Below, piece after piece: positions 34,839-42,206 of a stretch of DNA of 64,000 nt. The notes beneath the pieces were generated by a model. The model saw only the letters and a program-made list of their open reading frames with translations. It was not told where the DNA came from and did no database searches. A program made the translations under genes and the position numbers. Source of the stretch: Limiplasma sp034927815 (GTDB taxonomy: Bacteria; Bacillota; Clostridia; Christensenellales; Aristaeellaceae); the NCBI GenBank assembly GCA_034927815.1, contig JAYFPK010000008.1, positions 343,775 through 407,774 of the forward strand. Reading direction: 5' to 3'. Position 1 is the stretch's first letter; each line of letters opens with the position of its first letter.

Positions 34839-35294
34839 TCATCCTTCTTTGGGGTTCGCCCGGCAGCCCCGGCAGCTTCCGCAGCCGTCCAGGCGGATCT
34901 CCTCCGCCCGAATGCCCATGGGTACCAGCTCCCCCCGGGCTATGCCGGGGTCAGGGACGAATCCGTAGCGGGCAAAGAAGGGGACGATAGCCTGGGGGGC
35001 CGCCAGGCGCACCTCCCGGCCCTGATGAAGCAGCGCCTTATAAAGGGCCAGCCGCACCAACAGGTCCCCAAAGCCCTGGCCCCGGCGCTGGGGCAGCACC
35101 CCCACATCCCCCAGGTGAAAGGCGCCCTGCGCCCACCACAGCCGGGCCGTGCCTACGGGAACGCCTTCCTCGTACACCACCACCTGCTGGGCCTCCTCAT
35201 CCAAGGCGTCCCGGCCCCTGGCGAAGATTTCCCGCCGAAGGGCCAGCGGCTCCGTAAGATCGCCGCCCTGGGGGAACCATTTGCCCTGTACCAT
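34839..35294 (-). CDS. GNAT acetyltransferase with cysteine-rich tail
   Basis: 151 residues. The acetyl-CoA binding motif is QRRGQGFGDLL and the fold follows EGVPVGTARLWW...LGDVGV, as in ElaA/YjcF-like GNATs. The last 16 residues carry CGSCRGC, a metal- or redox-type cluster that is unusual in this family. The start at 35294 follows GGAAGTG. It is convergent with the glycosidase gene; the substrate is unknown. Confidence 0.82.
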   Translation of the reverse strand: MVQGKWFPQGGDLTEPLALRREIFARGRDALDEEAQQVVVYEEGVPVGTARLWWAQGAFHLGDVGVLPQRRGQGFGDLLVRLALYKALLHQGREVRLAAPQAIVPFFARYGFVPDPGIARGELVPMGIRAEEIRLDGCGSCRGCRANPKEG

Positions 35295-35389
35295 GAAAAC
35301 ACTTCCTTCGGGCCGGGCCGGCAAAAGGGCCCGCCCTCCCTATCAATACCCCATGCCCCATTTCCCTGGGGCGAAAGGAGAACAACCAG

Positions 35390-35605
35390 ATGGAACCGGA
35401 CAAAATCCAGAGAATCAACGAGCTCAAGCGGCTCAGCCGGGAGCGGGAGCTGCTGGAGGAGGAGCTGGCGGAGCAGGCGGCCTTGCGGGCCGAATACATC
35501 GCGGGCTTTCGGGCCAACATGCAACAGGTGCTGGAGGCCGTCCGGATTCAGGAGTCGGACGGCAGCCTGACCCCTCTGAAAAAGAAAGGGGACACGCCCA
35601 CCTAG
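35390..35605 (+). CDS. DUF896 family protein
   Basis: 71 residues with two helices predicted from the charged heptad-like pattern. RINELKRLSRERELLEEELAEQ and LRAEYIAGFRANM match the small DUF896 (YnzC/YaaK-type) family of Firmicutes. GGCGAAAGGAG lies before the ATG. Its role is unknown; Bacillus members are linked to the SOS operon and cell division. Confidence 0.85.
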   Translation: MEPDKIQRINELKRLSRERELLEEELAEQAALRAEYIAGFRANMQQVLEAVRIQESDGSLTPLKKKGDTPT

Positions 35606-35673
35606 GGCTGCCCACTCTCTTAGCATATCACACAAACCCTTATAAATCAAGGACAAAATCTTTGCGGAAAGGG

Positions 35674-35701
35674 TTGTATTTTTAAGGGGTTGGGTTATAA
35701 T
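35674..35701 (+). promoter_or_regulatory. Sigma-A promoter of the DUF1292 gene
   Basis: TTGTAT (35674-35679), 16-bp spacer, TATAAT (35696-35701). Transcription would start about 215 bp before the assigned start codon. Confidence 0.65.
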
Positions 35702-35925
35702 AGGGGTGAGCCAAGAGGGAGAGGGAAGGAATCATGCTCCGCATCGCGGCCGTGATTGCCTTGAATCGCAAGCTGTCTTGACACGGCGACGGACCCGCGG
35801 AACGCGGCCGAGGCAGGCGGGCGGTGCGCCCGGCGCAACACCTCCTACGGTTTCCCGATTGATCCTCAGGCATGCCGGGCAGCGGCGGGGCCGCTGGAAA
35901 TCTGCAAGAGAGAGGGGCGATTCCA
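35702..35925 (+). promoter_or_regulatory. Long leader with a possible 15-codon upstream reading frame
   Basis: 224 bp between the promoter and the DUF1292 start. A 15-codon frame beginning at ATG 35734 (reading MLRIAAVIALNRKLS) has a good Shine-Dalgarno, GGGAAGGA. Later, ACACCTCCTA resembles the anti-Shine-Dalgarno. A 7-bp hairpin (35880-35886 with 35890-35896) sits just before the ribosome binding site. No known riboswitch is recognised. A control function is only a suggestion. Confidence 0.4.
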
Positions 35926-36321
35926 TTGTACAACGACGACCAGCCCATGGGCGGCGCAGCTGCCGACGAAATGGACCAGGACCTCATCGAAGGTTTGGAT
36001 GAGGAAGGAAACAAGGTTCTCCTAGAAGTTGTCCGCTATTTCTTTTACAACGGTGAAGAGTACGTTGTCTTGGGCGACGCCCAACAGGATAGCGACTGCG
36101 GCTGCGACTGCGAACATTGTGACCAGGACCATGGGGACGACGGTGACGAGGAAGTCGAGGAAGACGCTGTAAACCTCTATATTATGAAAGTCGTCGAGAC
36201 CAAGGAAGACGGCGAGGAAATGGAAGAATTTGTCCCCGTGGAAGACGAAGACCTGCTCGAAAAGCTCATTGAGATTGTTCAGGCGGATTTCGAAAGCGAT
36301 ATGGAAGGCATTGAGGAATAG
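35926..36321 (+). CDS. DUF1292 family protein with Cys-rich insertion
   Basis: 131 residues, very acidic. The DUF1292 parts are GLDEEGNKVLLEVVRYFFYNGEEYVVL and, after an insert, VNLYIMKV...EFVPVEDEDLLEKL. Between them is a segment with CGCDCEHCDQDHG and a run of D and E. That Cys/His/Asp cluster is longer than the short acidic loop usual in the family and could bind metal. I chose TTG at 35926, which has GAGAGAGGGGCG upstream. Function unknown. In other Firmicutes it lies near ruvX, which is not seen here. Confidence 0.78.
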   Translation: MYNDDQPMGGAAADEMDQDLIEGLDEEGNKVLLEVVRYFFYNGEEYVVLGDAQQDSDCGCDCEHCDQDHGDDGDEEVEEDAVNLYIMKVVETKEDGEEMEEFVPVEDEDLLEKLIEIVQADFESDMEGIEE

Positions 36322-36382
36322 CCCATAGAGCGGAATCTTTCCTAGCATGGTTTCTGAAACGGTATTGCCGCTTTTTACGGGG

Positions 36383-36582
36383 CGCCTCAATCGCTTTGGA
36401 ACCTCAAGACATCCGATGGATTTTCACAGAAAGGACCCAGATACCCAAGGGATTGGTTTAACATAGATTTCGCTTTCCAGTCCCAGACAAGTCTCTGTAT
36501 GGTTTCTCTGACATCCAAGGTTGAGCAGGCAGGAAAACTCCATAGGTATCCCGGCCAGGCTCCGAAAGGGGCCTGGTCTTTT
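36383..36582 (+). ncRNA. Candidate structured RNA, possibly 6S-like
   Basis: A closing stem pairs CTCAA...CTTTGG (36387-36400) with CCAAGG-TTGAG (36515-36525). Inside is an asymmetric internal loop, then an interrupted stem (CAGAAA with TTTCTCTG, and ATAC with GTAT). An apical 8-bp stem follows, GGGATTGG (36460-36467) with CCAGTCCC (36477-36484). A terminator-like hairpin follows. The rod with a central bubble recalls 6S RNA, but no sequence signature was recognised and no clear promoter is visible. Confidence 0.35.
36555..36582 (+). terminator. Terminator after the candidate RNA
   Basis: Stem CCAGGC (36555-36560) with GCCTGG (36571-36576), followed by TCTTTT. Confidence 0.5.
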
Positions 36583-36739
36583 GATATCGGTAACTGCGCT
36601 TTGGGCTTGGGGCACGGGCGCGGTGTTTTTTATTTTTGGGGCGAGAGTGGTCCAAAGGCGGAAAGCGCTTTGCCTCTTGTTCTGCTTTTGCCCTGTGGCA
36701 ATACCGTGCTGTCTTACGTATCAAGAAAGGCGTTATATG

Positions 36740-36781
36740 TTCTATGGATAGGCTTCAAAATATAGCTGCTGTCTTTCTAAG
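36740..36781 (+). repeat. Dispersed repeat 1, copy C (partial)
   Basis: Shares TTCTATGG, GGCTTCAAAA and CTGTCTTTCTAAG-type blocks with 37061-37105 and 58757-58805. The similarity stops at CTAAG, whereas the other two copies go on. Confidence 0.5.
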
Positions 36782-37060
36782 CCCTGGCAGCGGGCTTTCA
36801 TGATGCTTCTTGATCCTTCTTTGCCCACAGGAGGTTCCAGGAGCATGGGCAGAAAGCGTGTGCCGATGGGTTCCGCCGCGAAGCGGCACGTGAGCAAGGG
36901 GTGGGGCATGGGGGGAATTATGCTTCCTGTGATCCTTGGGCGAAGCGAGAAACAAACAAGAGGCGGAGTCTAAGGCGATCGGCTGAGCACTAGTGAAGAC
37001 TGTGAGGGTTGCGGGAACCGGAAGTGCTCCTGAATGCGTATTAAGAAGGGACCTTTGTCG

Positions 37061-37153
37061 CATATGAACAGGTTTCAAAACAGGATTATTGTCTTTTCTA
37101 AGTCGCGGCAATTTGTAAGAAAGGACTTGTGTGCATCAATCGGGGTCCGGGGC
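37061..37153 (+). repeat. Dispersed repeat 1, copy B
   Basis: CTAAGTCGCGGCA (37098-37110) and ACTTGTGTGC (37126-37135), with intervening similar bases, match 58802-58835. By eye about 80 percent of bases agree over 55-60 bp. It abuts repeat 2 copy D. Confidence 0.7.
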
Positions 37154-37226
37154 TTGGGTTCAGCTTTATCGTCGCGGCGGGCACTACCGCGCCCGCCTCT
37201 CGTAAAGCTTCCCACTGCGGGTCGCT
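37151..37226 (+). repeat. Dispersed repeat 2, copy D
   Basis: TTCAGCTTTATCGTCGC, CACTACCGC and CTCGTAAAGCTTCCCAC, ending GGGTCGCT, match the reverse complement of 56817-56892 at about 80-85 percent by eye. It carries its own short inverted repeats. Confidence 0.75.
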
Positions 37227-37414
37227 AGCCCTTCGGGCTGTGATCCGGCCTTTCGGTCATCGCAGCCTTCACTACCGTTCGGCTGCTCGCCTCAAGCCCC
37301 ACCTCTCGCTCGCTTTTGCCTTCGGCAAAGGGCCCACTGGGCTCACGCTCACTGGCGGCGCCACAGGGCACACGCTTCCCTCCGGGTCCCGGCCGCCCGG
37401 GGGGGAACGGGGTT

Positions 37415-37461
37415 GTTAGGGGGCCTGGGGGGAGAAGGCGGAACTCCCCCGGCCCCCTAAC
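37415..37461 (+). terminator. Long hairpin with T-rich tail
   Basis: An 11-bp outer stem (37415-37425 with 37451-37461) continued by a G-run/C-run inner stem, then GTTTTCGTTTCC. Nothing clear is terminated by it on the plus strand; it may also serve the minus-strand Crp/Fnr gene. Confidence 0.5.
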
Positions 37462-37554
37462 GTTTTCGTTTCCTCTGACAAGGAAGAAATCATCCTGAAT
37501 ATATAAAACCACTCAATAGCACCCTACAGGCCGCCAGGAACAGCGGAGCCTCTT

Positions 37555-38235
37555 CTACTGTGCATCCCCCTGCATCCTAGCCGCTTTACAAGAACGGTGA
37601 AGAAGCTCCTCATGATTTTTGATAAAATATCCGCTTTCCCGCTTTTCCAAAATATCTTCCATGCAAAGCAAGGACAGCATGCGAAGCAGATGGCGGTAGC
37701 TGACGCCGACGGAGCAGGCAACGTCGGTCAGCACGGCGCTGAATACTCCCCGGTTGGCATTTTGAAGGATGTAGGAGCAAAGGCGCTGTTCCCCGGTGTA
37801 CAGGGCCGACAGGGCCAGGTTGTCGGTACTCGCCACCAGCTTTTCGGCCAGCGCCACCCCCAGGCAGCGGAGGAATACGGGATTTGTGTTCAGCTCCGCC
37901 TTGCAATACCGGTAATCGATCATCACGCACTCCAGGGGTGAAATGGCCATCAAAGTAGCCGTGGCCCGGTCGCTGTCTGACAGCAATTCAACATCTCCGG
38001 CCACTCCGCCGGAGATATAGTAACATAGGATCAGGCTTTTCCCATTTGCGGCGGTACGGCATACCTTGGCCCGCCCGCTGATGACCAGGGCGAAGTGGGC
38101 AAGGGCCTCGCCCTCCCGGGTAACAGTCTCTCCCGGCTCAAAGCAAACGCACTGGCAAGCCCCGGCCGGAACGTCCTGCAGCCCGCACTCCGCCAGCTTT
38201 TGGTAATGTTCCGCTTTCAGCGCCAGCTTCCTCAT
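37555..38235 (-). CDS. Crp/Fnr family transcriptional regulator
   Basis: 226 residues. An N-terminal cyclic-nucleotide-binding-like barrel (CFEPGETVTREGEALAHFALV and ISGRAKV) is followed by a winged helix (LTDVACSVGVSYRHLLRML). The FNR cysteine set for an iron-sulfur cluster is not apparent. I chose the ATG at 38235; a GTG at 38244 is possible. It diverges from a DMT transporter gene with 107 bp between the starts, a pairing that suggests it regulates that transporter. Confidence 0.87.
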   Translation of the reverse strand: MRKLALKAEHYQKLAECGLQDVPAGACQCVCFEPGETVTREGEALAHFALVISGRAKVCRTAANGKSLILCYYISGGVAGDVELLSDSDRATATLMAISPLECVMIDYRYCKAELNTNPVFLRCLGVALAEKLVASTDNLALSALYTGEQRLCSYILQNANRGVFSAVLTDVACSVGVSYRHLLRMLSLLCMEDILEKRESGYFIKNHEELLHRSCKAARMQGDAQ

Positions 38236-38254
38236 AACATACACCACCCTTTTG

Positions 38255-38323
38255 ATTATACCAGTTTTCACTCCAAACGGTATGACAAAGGTCATCTGCA
38301 TTTTGATATCGCGTTGGTATAAT
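38255..38323. promoter_or_regulatory. Divergent -10 elements of the Crp/Fnr and DMT genes
   Basis: TATAAT occurs on the minus strand (38260-38255) and on the plus strand (38318-38323), each preceded by GG. Neither has a good -35 at 17 bp, which fits promoters needing an activator. No clear Crp palindrome was found. Confidence 0.5.
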
Positions 38324-38342
38324 GGCGCTGGGAGGTGGGACG

Positions 38343-39326
38343 ATGTATCAGCCCCTTGCGCTTCTAACAGGCGTGGTTCTGGCTGTTATGGTGGCGCTTA
38401 ACGGCAATTTGGCGGCGCGGCACGGCATTTTTCCGGCGGCAGCCCTGATCCACATGGTGGGCGCCCTGTTTGCCCTGGTCCTCTGCGCGGTGCAAAAGGA
38501 GAAAAGGCCCCTTTGGCGGCATCGGCCTTTGTGGATATACCTGGGGGGAGCCATCGGCGTGCTCACCACTGTATTCACCAACCTGGCCTATGGAAAAATC
38601 AGCATGACCGGCATCGTGGCCCTGGGCCTTTTGGGGCAGATCGTCACCGCTGTGCTCGTTGACAGCCTGGGTCTCTTTGGGATGGAGAAACGCCCTTTGC
38701 ACAAAGCCTCCCTGTGGGGCCTGGCCTTTTCCCTTGCCGGGGTATGCGTGATGATGGACAGCTCTGTGACGGAGGCGGCCCTAGCGGTCCTCCTCTCCTT
38801 TGCGGCCGGGGTTTCGGTGGTACTGTCCCGGACGGTGAACGCGCGCCTGGCGGAAAAAATCGGTTCCCTCCGCGGTTCCCTGGTTAATCACCTGGTGGGG
38901 TTGCCCATCACGCTTCTCCTCGCTTTTGCCGCCCTTGGGGGGAGTGGGCTGCCAGCGGTCCAGGCCGGGGCCTTTCGCCCCTGGATCTACTGCGGGGGAA
39001 TGCTGGGCGTCGCCTCCGTGGTACTGTCCAATGTGACGGTTCCAAGGATTTCGGCCTTTCGCCTGACGGTGCTGACCTTTGTCGGACAGATATTCACCGG
39101 GATATTGCTGGATCTATTGACGGGGAGCGGATACTCGGACAGCTCTTTTGCCGGAGGGCTCATCATTGCGCTGGGAGTTGCGGTCAACATGGCCACCGAG
39201 AAGATAGGCATGGAAGGGAGACGAAAAAGGCAAGCATCCCTGGCCCGAACCAGGCGCATCGAAGAGGAGCGCCGTCAATACCTTCTGAAAAAGTACGGCG
39301 GGGGAGCTCCGGGCAAAGAGGCGTAA
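38343..39326 (+). CDS. DMT superfamily transporter of the YdcZ/DUF606 type, two-domain
   Basis: 327 residues with ten hydrophobic helices forming two DUF606 repeats (VALNGNLAARHGIF in the first, GVSVVLSRTVNARLAEKIGS at the start of the second), then a basic cytoplasmic tail. Members are inner-membrane transporters with largely unknown cargo. The ATG at 38343 follows GGGAGGTGGG. It is divergent from the Crp/Fnr gene, which likely controls it. Confidence 0.85.
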   Translation: MYQPLALLTGVVLAVMVALNGNLAARHGIFPAAALIHMVGALFALVLCAVQKEKRPLWRHRPLWIYLGGAIGVLTTVFTNLAYGKISMTGIVALGLLGQIVTAVLVDSLGLFGMEKRPLHKASLWGLAFSLAGVCVMMDSSVTEAALAVLLSFAAGVSVVLSRTVNARLAEKIGSLRGSLVNHLVGLPITLLLAFAALGGSGLPAVQAGAFRPWIYCGGMLGVASVVLSNVTVPRISAFRLTVLTFVGQIFTGILLDLLTGSGYSDSSFAGGLIIALGVAVNMATEKIGMEGRRKRQASLARTRRIEEERRQYLLKKYGGGAPGKEA

Positions 39327-39411
39327 CAATACAATCCGCCTACCGGGATTCATACAAGAAACCCGCCGCGGAAAAGGGAACGGCGCGCCTGCCGGGCCAT
39401 TCCCCTATAAC

Positions 39412-39440
39412 AAAGAAGCCCTCCAAGAGAGGACTTCTTT
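39412..39440. terminator. Bidirectional terminator
   Basis: AAAGAAG (39412-39418) pairs with CTTCTTT (39434-39440), with a partial inner stem. T runs occur on the plus strand. It lies between the convergent DMT and secreted-protein genes. Confidence 0.6.
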
Positions 39441-39463
39441 TTAGAAAATATTGGAGTATCGGC

Positions 39464-39973
39464 TTACTTCGCGTTGGCGGCAGCCTTGGTCAGAGCGGCC
39501 ATAAAGGCATCCACATGGATGGTGCAGCCGGCCAGCAGGTCAGCGTCCTCACCGGAGTTGGCCTTGGTCACAGCATCTTCCACGGTCTTGCCAATGCACC
39601 AGGCTTCCAGGGCGTCCATCTGCTCGTCCACTTCCTTGCCAATGGGGGAGGCGGGCCGCATGTTGTAGTCGTCGCCCAGTTCGCGCTTGGTCTTGAACTC
39701 GGTACCCAGTTCAGACACGATTTCGCCCTTTTCGTTGACGGCGATCTTCGCCTGCACCACGTCGAAGTGGACGGCAGCGATTTTGCCTTCCGCGTCCAGC
39801 ACCACGGCGCACACGGTGGTGTCAGCCTGGGCGTTGCCGGCGGCTTCGGCGGTGGCGGCCTTGGAGTGGCTATCGACGACGGAGAAGACGCCCAGGCCAT
39901 AGGTGTCAGCCAGCGCAACGGCGCTCATGGACAGCAGAGCCAGGGCCAGAACCATGGAAAGTACCTTTTTCAT
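39464..39973 (-). CDS. Small secreted protein of unknown function
   Basis: 169 residues with a signal peptide ending AVALA. The mature part shows GNAQADTTVCAVVLDAEGKIAAVHFD, ELGDDYNM and the tail motif WCIGKTVEDA. Proteins of this type are common in clostridia, and some resemble secreted FMN-binding proteins, but no flavin site is visible here. AAGGAGCG precedes the ATG. It is monocistronic, with function not established. Confidence 0.75.
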   Translation of the reverse strand: MKKVLSMVLALALLSMSAVALADTYGLGVFSVVDSHSKAATAEAAGNAQADTTVCAVVLDAEGKIAAVHFDVVQAKIAVNEKGEIVSELGTEFKTKRELGDDYNMRPASPIGKEVDEQMDALEAWCIGKTVEDAVTKANSGEDADLLAGCTIHVDAFMAALTKAAANAK

Positions 39974-40119
39974 AATGGTATACGCTCCTTAGAACTTTTT
40001 TACTCACCCGCATCGGGCTTGTGAATATATTATCAGAATTTATACCCAATAGCAAGAGCCCCCGGGCTAAAACGGATAGAAATTTTTGGGCGCGCGGCGC
40101 GCCTTGTCCCAGCAGCTTT

Positions 40120-41115
40120 TTACCGAAGATCCCGCAGATAGGCCAGCATAAGGGCCTTGGCGCCCTCCACATCCCGCAGGTCCACCACCTCGCAGGCGCT
40201 GTGCACATACCGGCAAGGGATGCTCACCGTGCCCACGGGCATGCCGCCCTTGGTCTGCTGCATGGCCAGGGCGTCCGTGCCGCCATAGGGCAGCACCTCC
40301 CGCTGAGTTTTCACCCCGGCCTTTTCCCCCGCCGCCAGCAGCGCCTTCACTACCTCGGGATGGCTGATGCTCCCCTGGTCCATGATCTTCACGGCCACGC
40401 CCTCGCCCAGCTTCAAGGCGGGCAGCTTGGTTTCAGGGGTATCCCCATGGCCGGTGACGTCCAAGGCGATGCCCACGTCCGGCTCCACGCTGAAGGCCGC
40501 GGTTCGTGCGCCCCGGCAGCCCACCTCCTCCTGGGTGGAGAACACGGCGATCACGGTATTTTCACATTCCCCCAGCTCCCGCATGATGTCCACCAGCAAA
40601 GCGCAGGCCACCCGGTCGTCCATGGCGGGGGCGGCCACCCGGTGCTTGCCCAGGCGGAAGCAATCATTGCCGTACACCGCCGCATCCCCCAGTGAGACCA
40701 TAGCCAGGGCCTCGGCCTCGTCCTGGGCCCCGATGTCCACAAACATGTGCTTCATCACGGGGCTTTCCCCCTCCCGCACAGGCTGCTGCACCAGCACGCC
40801 CTGGACGCCATTCCCAAAGGACACATGGCGGGTTTTGCTCACCGCCAGGTTGATGCCGCCCACGGGCATCACCCGCAGGAAGCCCTCCTTCTCCACCGCC
40901 ACCACCACAAAGCCGATGTGGTCCATATGGGCGGAGAGCATGACGCGCTTTCCCTGGGGGTTGGTGCCCTTCTTTTCACAGATCAGATTGCCCAGGGCGT
41001 CCCGGCGAAGGCTGTCCACCTTGCCCGCCAGAAGCTTTTCCACCGCGTCCGCCACGGCGCTTTCATGGCCGCTGGCCCCGTATAGGTCCACCATTTCCTT
41101 AATCAGCTCAAACAT
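40120..41115 (-). CDS. M42 family metallopeptidase, third of three
   Basis: 331 residues. Metal ligands appear in SAHMDHIGFVV, MDDRVACALL (acidic metal bridge), STQEEVGCRGA and ALDVTGHGD, with a late SIPCRYVHSACE. M42 enzymes are cytoplasmic tetrahedral aminopeptidases that trim peptides (PepA/glutamyl aminopeptidase-like), and some are endoglucanase-like by annotation only. The ATG at 41115 is 5 bp after the upstream M42 gene's stop. It is the last gene of a three-gene tandem operon. Confidence 0.92.
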   Translation of the reverse strand: MFELIKEMVDLYGASGHESAVADAVEKLLAGKVDSLRRDALGNLICEKKGTNPQGKRVMLSAHMDHIGFVVVAVEKEGFLRVMPVGGINLAVSKTRHVSFGNGVQGVLVQQPVREGESPVMKHMFVDIGAQDEAEALAMVSLGDAAVYGNDCFRLGKHRVAAPAMDDRVACALLVDIMRELGECENTVIAVFSTQEEVGCRGARTAAFSVEPDVGIALDVTGHGDTPETKLPALKLGEGVAVKIMDQGSISHPEVVKALLAAGEKAGVKTQREVLPYGGTDALAMQQTKGGMPVGTVSIPCRYVHSACEVVDLRDVEGAKALMLAYLRDLR

Positions 41116-41120
41116 GGATT

Positions 41121-42206
41121 TCACCTCTGTCCTTCCTCGCTCGCAAGATGAGAAACCGGCCTGGCCCCTTCCAGGAAGGCTTTGGCCAGCTGGTACTGCG
41201 CTTGCACATCCCCCCGGGCGCACACGGTGCTGGGGCTGTGGATGTAGCGGCAGGGCACGCTGAGCACGCAGGTTTTGGCCCCGATGCCGGTGCGCTGGAT
41301 GGCGCCGCTTTCGTTTCCGCCGCTGACGCTCATCTTCACCTGATGGGGGATGCCCCGCTCCCGGGCCAGGGCCAGCATGCCCTGGAACATCTCCGGCTGG
41401 GCCAGGGAAGCGTTGTCCATAAAGCTGATGGCTACGCCGCCCCCCACCCGGCATACCTGCTGGGCTTGGGGGATGTCCCCGGTGTCGTTGGCGGTGGTGC
41501 CCTCCAAAATGAGGCCGATATCCGGCATCAGGCGGAAGGCCGCCCCGGTGGCGCCCCGGCAACCCACCTCCTCCTGGCAGGTGAACACAAAGCTGGTTTT
41601 GCCGAGGCAGTCCGCCTCAAGCAGCCGCAGGAGGTTGTACACCCCCACCCGGTCGTCCAGGGCTTTGGCCAGAATCAGCCCTTCCCCAAAGTCCCTCAGA
41701 GCGGTGTCAAAGGTCACGGGGGTGCCCGCAGGGGCCACGGCCAGGGCCTCCTCCCGGTCCTTGGCCCCGATGTCCACATAGAGCTGCTCAATGGGCAGCA
41801 CGGCCTTGCGGTCCTCCGGGCTTTGCTGGTGGATCGCCATCGCGCCGATGACGCCGCTCACAGCCTTCTTTTCCGGCTTTTCCCCGGAAGGGGGCTCGTC
41901 GTAGCCCACCCGGACCCGCTTGCTCACCAATACCCGGGGATCGATGCCGCCGATGGAGCGCACCTTCAGCAGCCCCTCCTCCGTGGCGGAGATCACCATC
42001 AGGCCCACCTCGTCCATATGGGCCGCCAGCATCACATGGGGGGCGGAGGGGTCCTTGCCCGCCACGCTGGCGATGACGTTGCCCATCCTGTCGATGGACA
42101 CGTTCTCCCGGCCCAGCTTTTCCACGCAATAGGCGTATACCGCCCTGCGCACAGGCTCCTCCCGCCCGCTGATTCCCTGGAGATCGCAAAGGGTTTTCAG
42201 TTCCAT
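41121..42206 (-). CDS. M42 family metallopeptidase, second of three
   Basis: 361 residues with AAHMDEVGLMV, ALDDRVGVYNLL, CQEEVGCRGATGA and LSVPCRYIHSPST. All metal-binding positions are present. An insert around residues 110-130 (PPSGEKPEKKA) is longer than in its neighbours. It overlaps the first M42 gene by 10 bp. The three paralogues differ enough that separate substrate preferences are plausible. Confidence 0.92.
   Translation of the reverse strand: MELKTLCDLQGISGREEPVRRAVYAYCVEKLGRENVSIDRMGNVIASVAGKDPSAPHVMLAAHMDEVGLMVISATEEGLLKVRSIGGIDPRVLVSKRVRVGYDEPPSGEKPEKKAVSGVIGAMAIHQQSPEDRKAVLPIEQLYVDIGAKDREEALAVAPAGTPVTFDTALRDFGEGLILAKALDDRVGVYNLLRLLEADCLGKTSFVFTCQEEVGCRGATGAAFRLMPDIGLILEGTTANDTGDIPQAQQVCRVGGGVAISFMDNASLAQPEMFQGMLALARERGIPHQVKMSVSGGNESGAIQRTGIGAKTCVLSVPCRYIHSPSTVCARGDVQAQYQLAKAFLEGARPVSHLASEEGQR

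Larger units (their letters stand above)
36322..37554. other. 1.2-kb gene-poor region between DUF1292 and the Crp/Fnr gene
   Basis: No protein gene can be supported: open frames on either strand lack Shine-Dalgarno sequences, family resemblance or normal composition. It contains a candidate structured RNA with terminator (36383-36582), two copies of one dispersed repeat (36740-36781 and 37061-37153), one copy of another (37151-37226), several short hairpins such as GCCGC-GAA-GCGGC near 36885, and a long hairpin at the right end. Confidence 0.6.

Noticed and set aside
35706..36002. A 98-codon plus-strand frame in the leader of the DUF1292 gene
   Set aside because: Arg-rich with no conserved pattern, no good ribosome binding site, and it runs into the DUF1292 gene in another frame.
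36383..36582. A firm 6S RNA assignment
   Set aside because: The fold was drawn by hand and no 6S sequence signature or clear promoter was found, so it is listed only as a candidate.
36424..37512. Several 60-120-codon frames on both strands between 36.4 and 37.5 kb
   Set aside because: None has a ribosome binding site or recognisable sequence, and they cross the dispersed repeats and hairpins.
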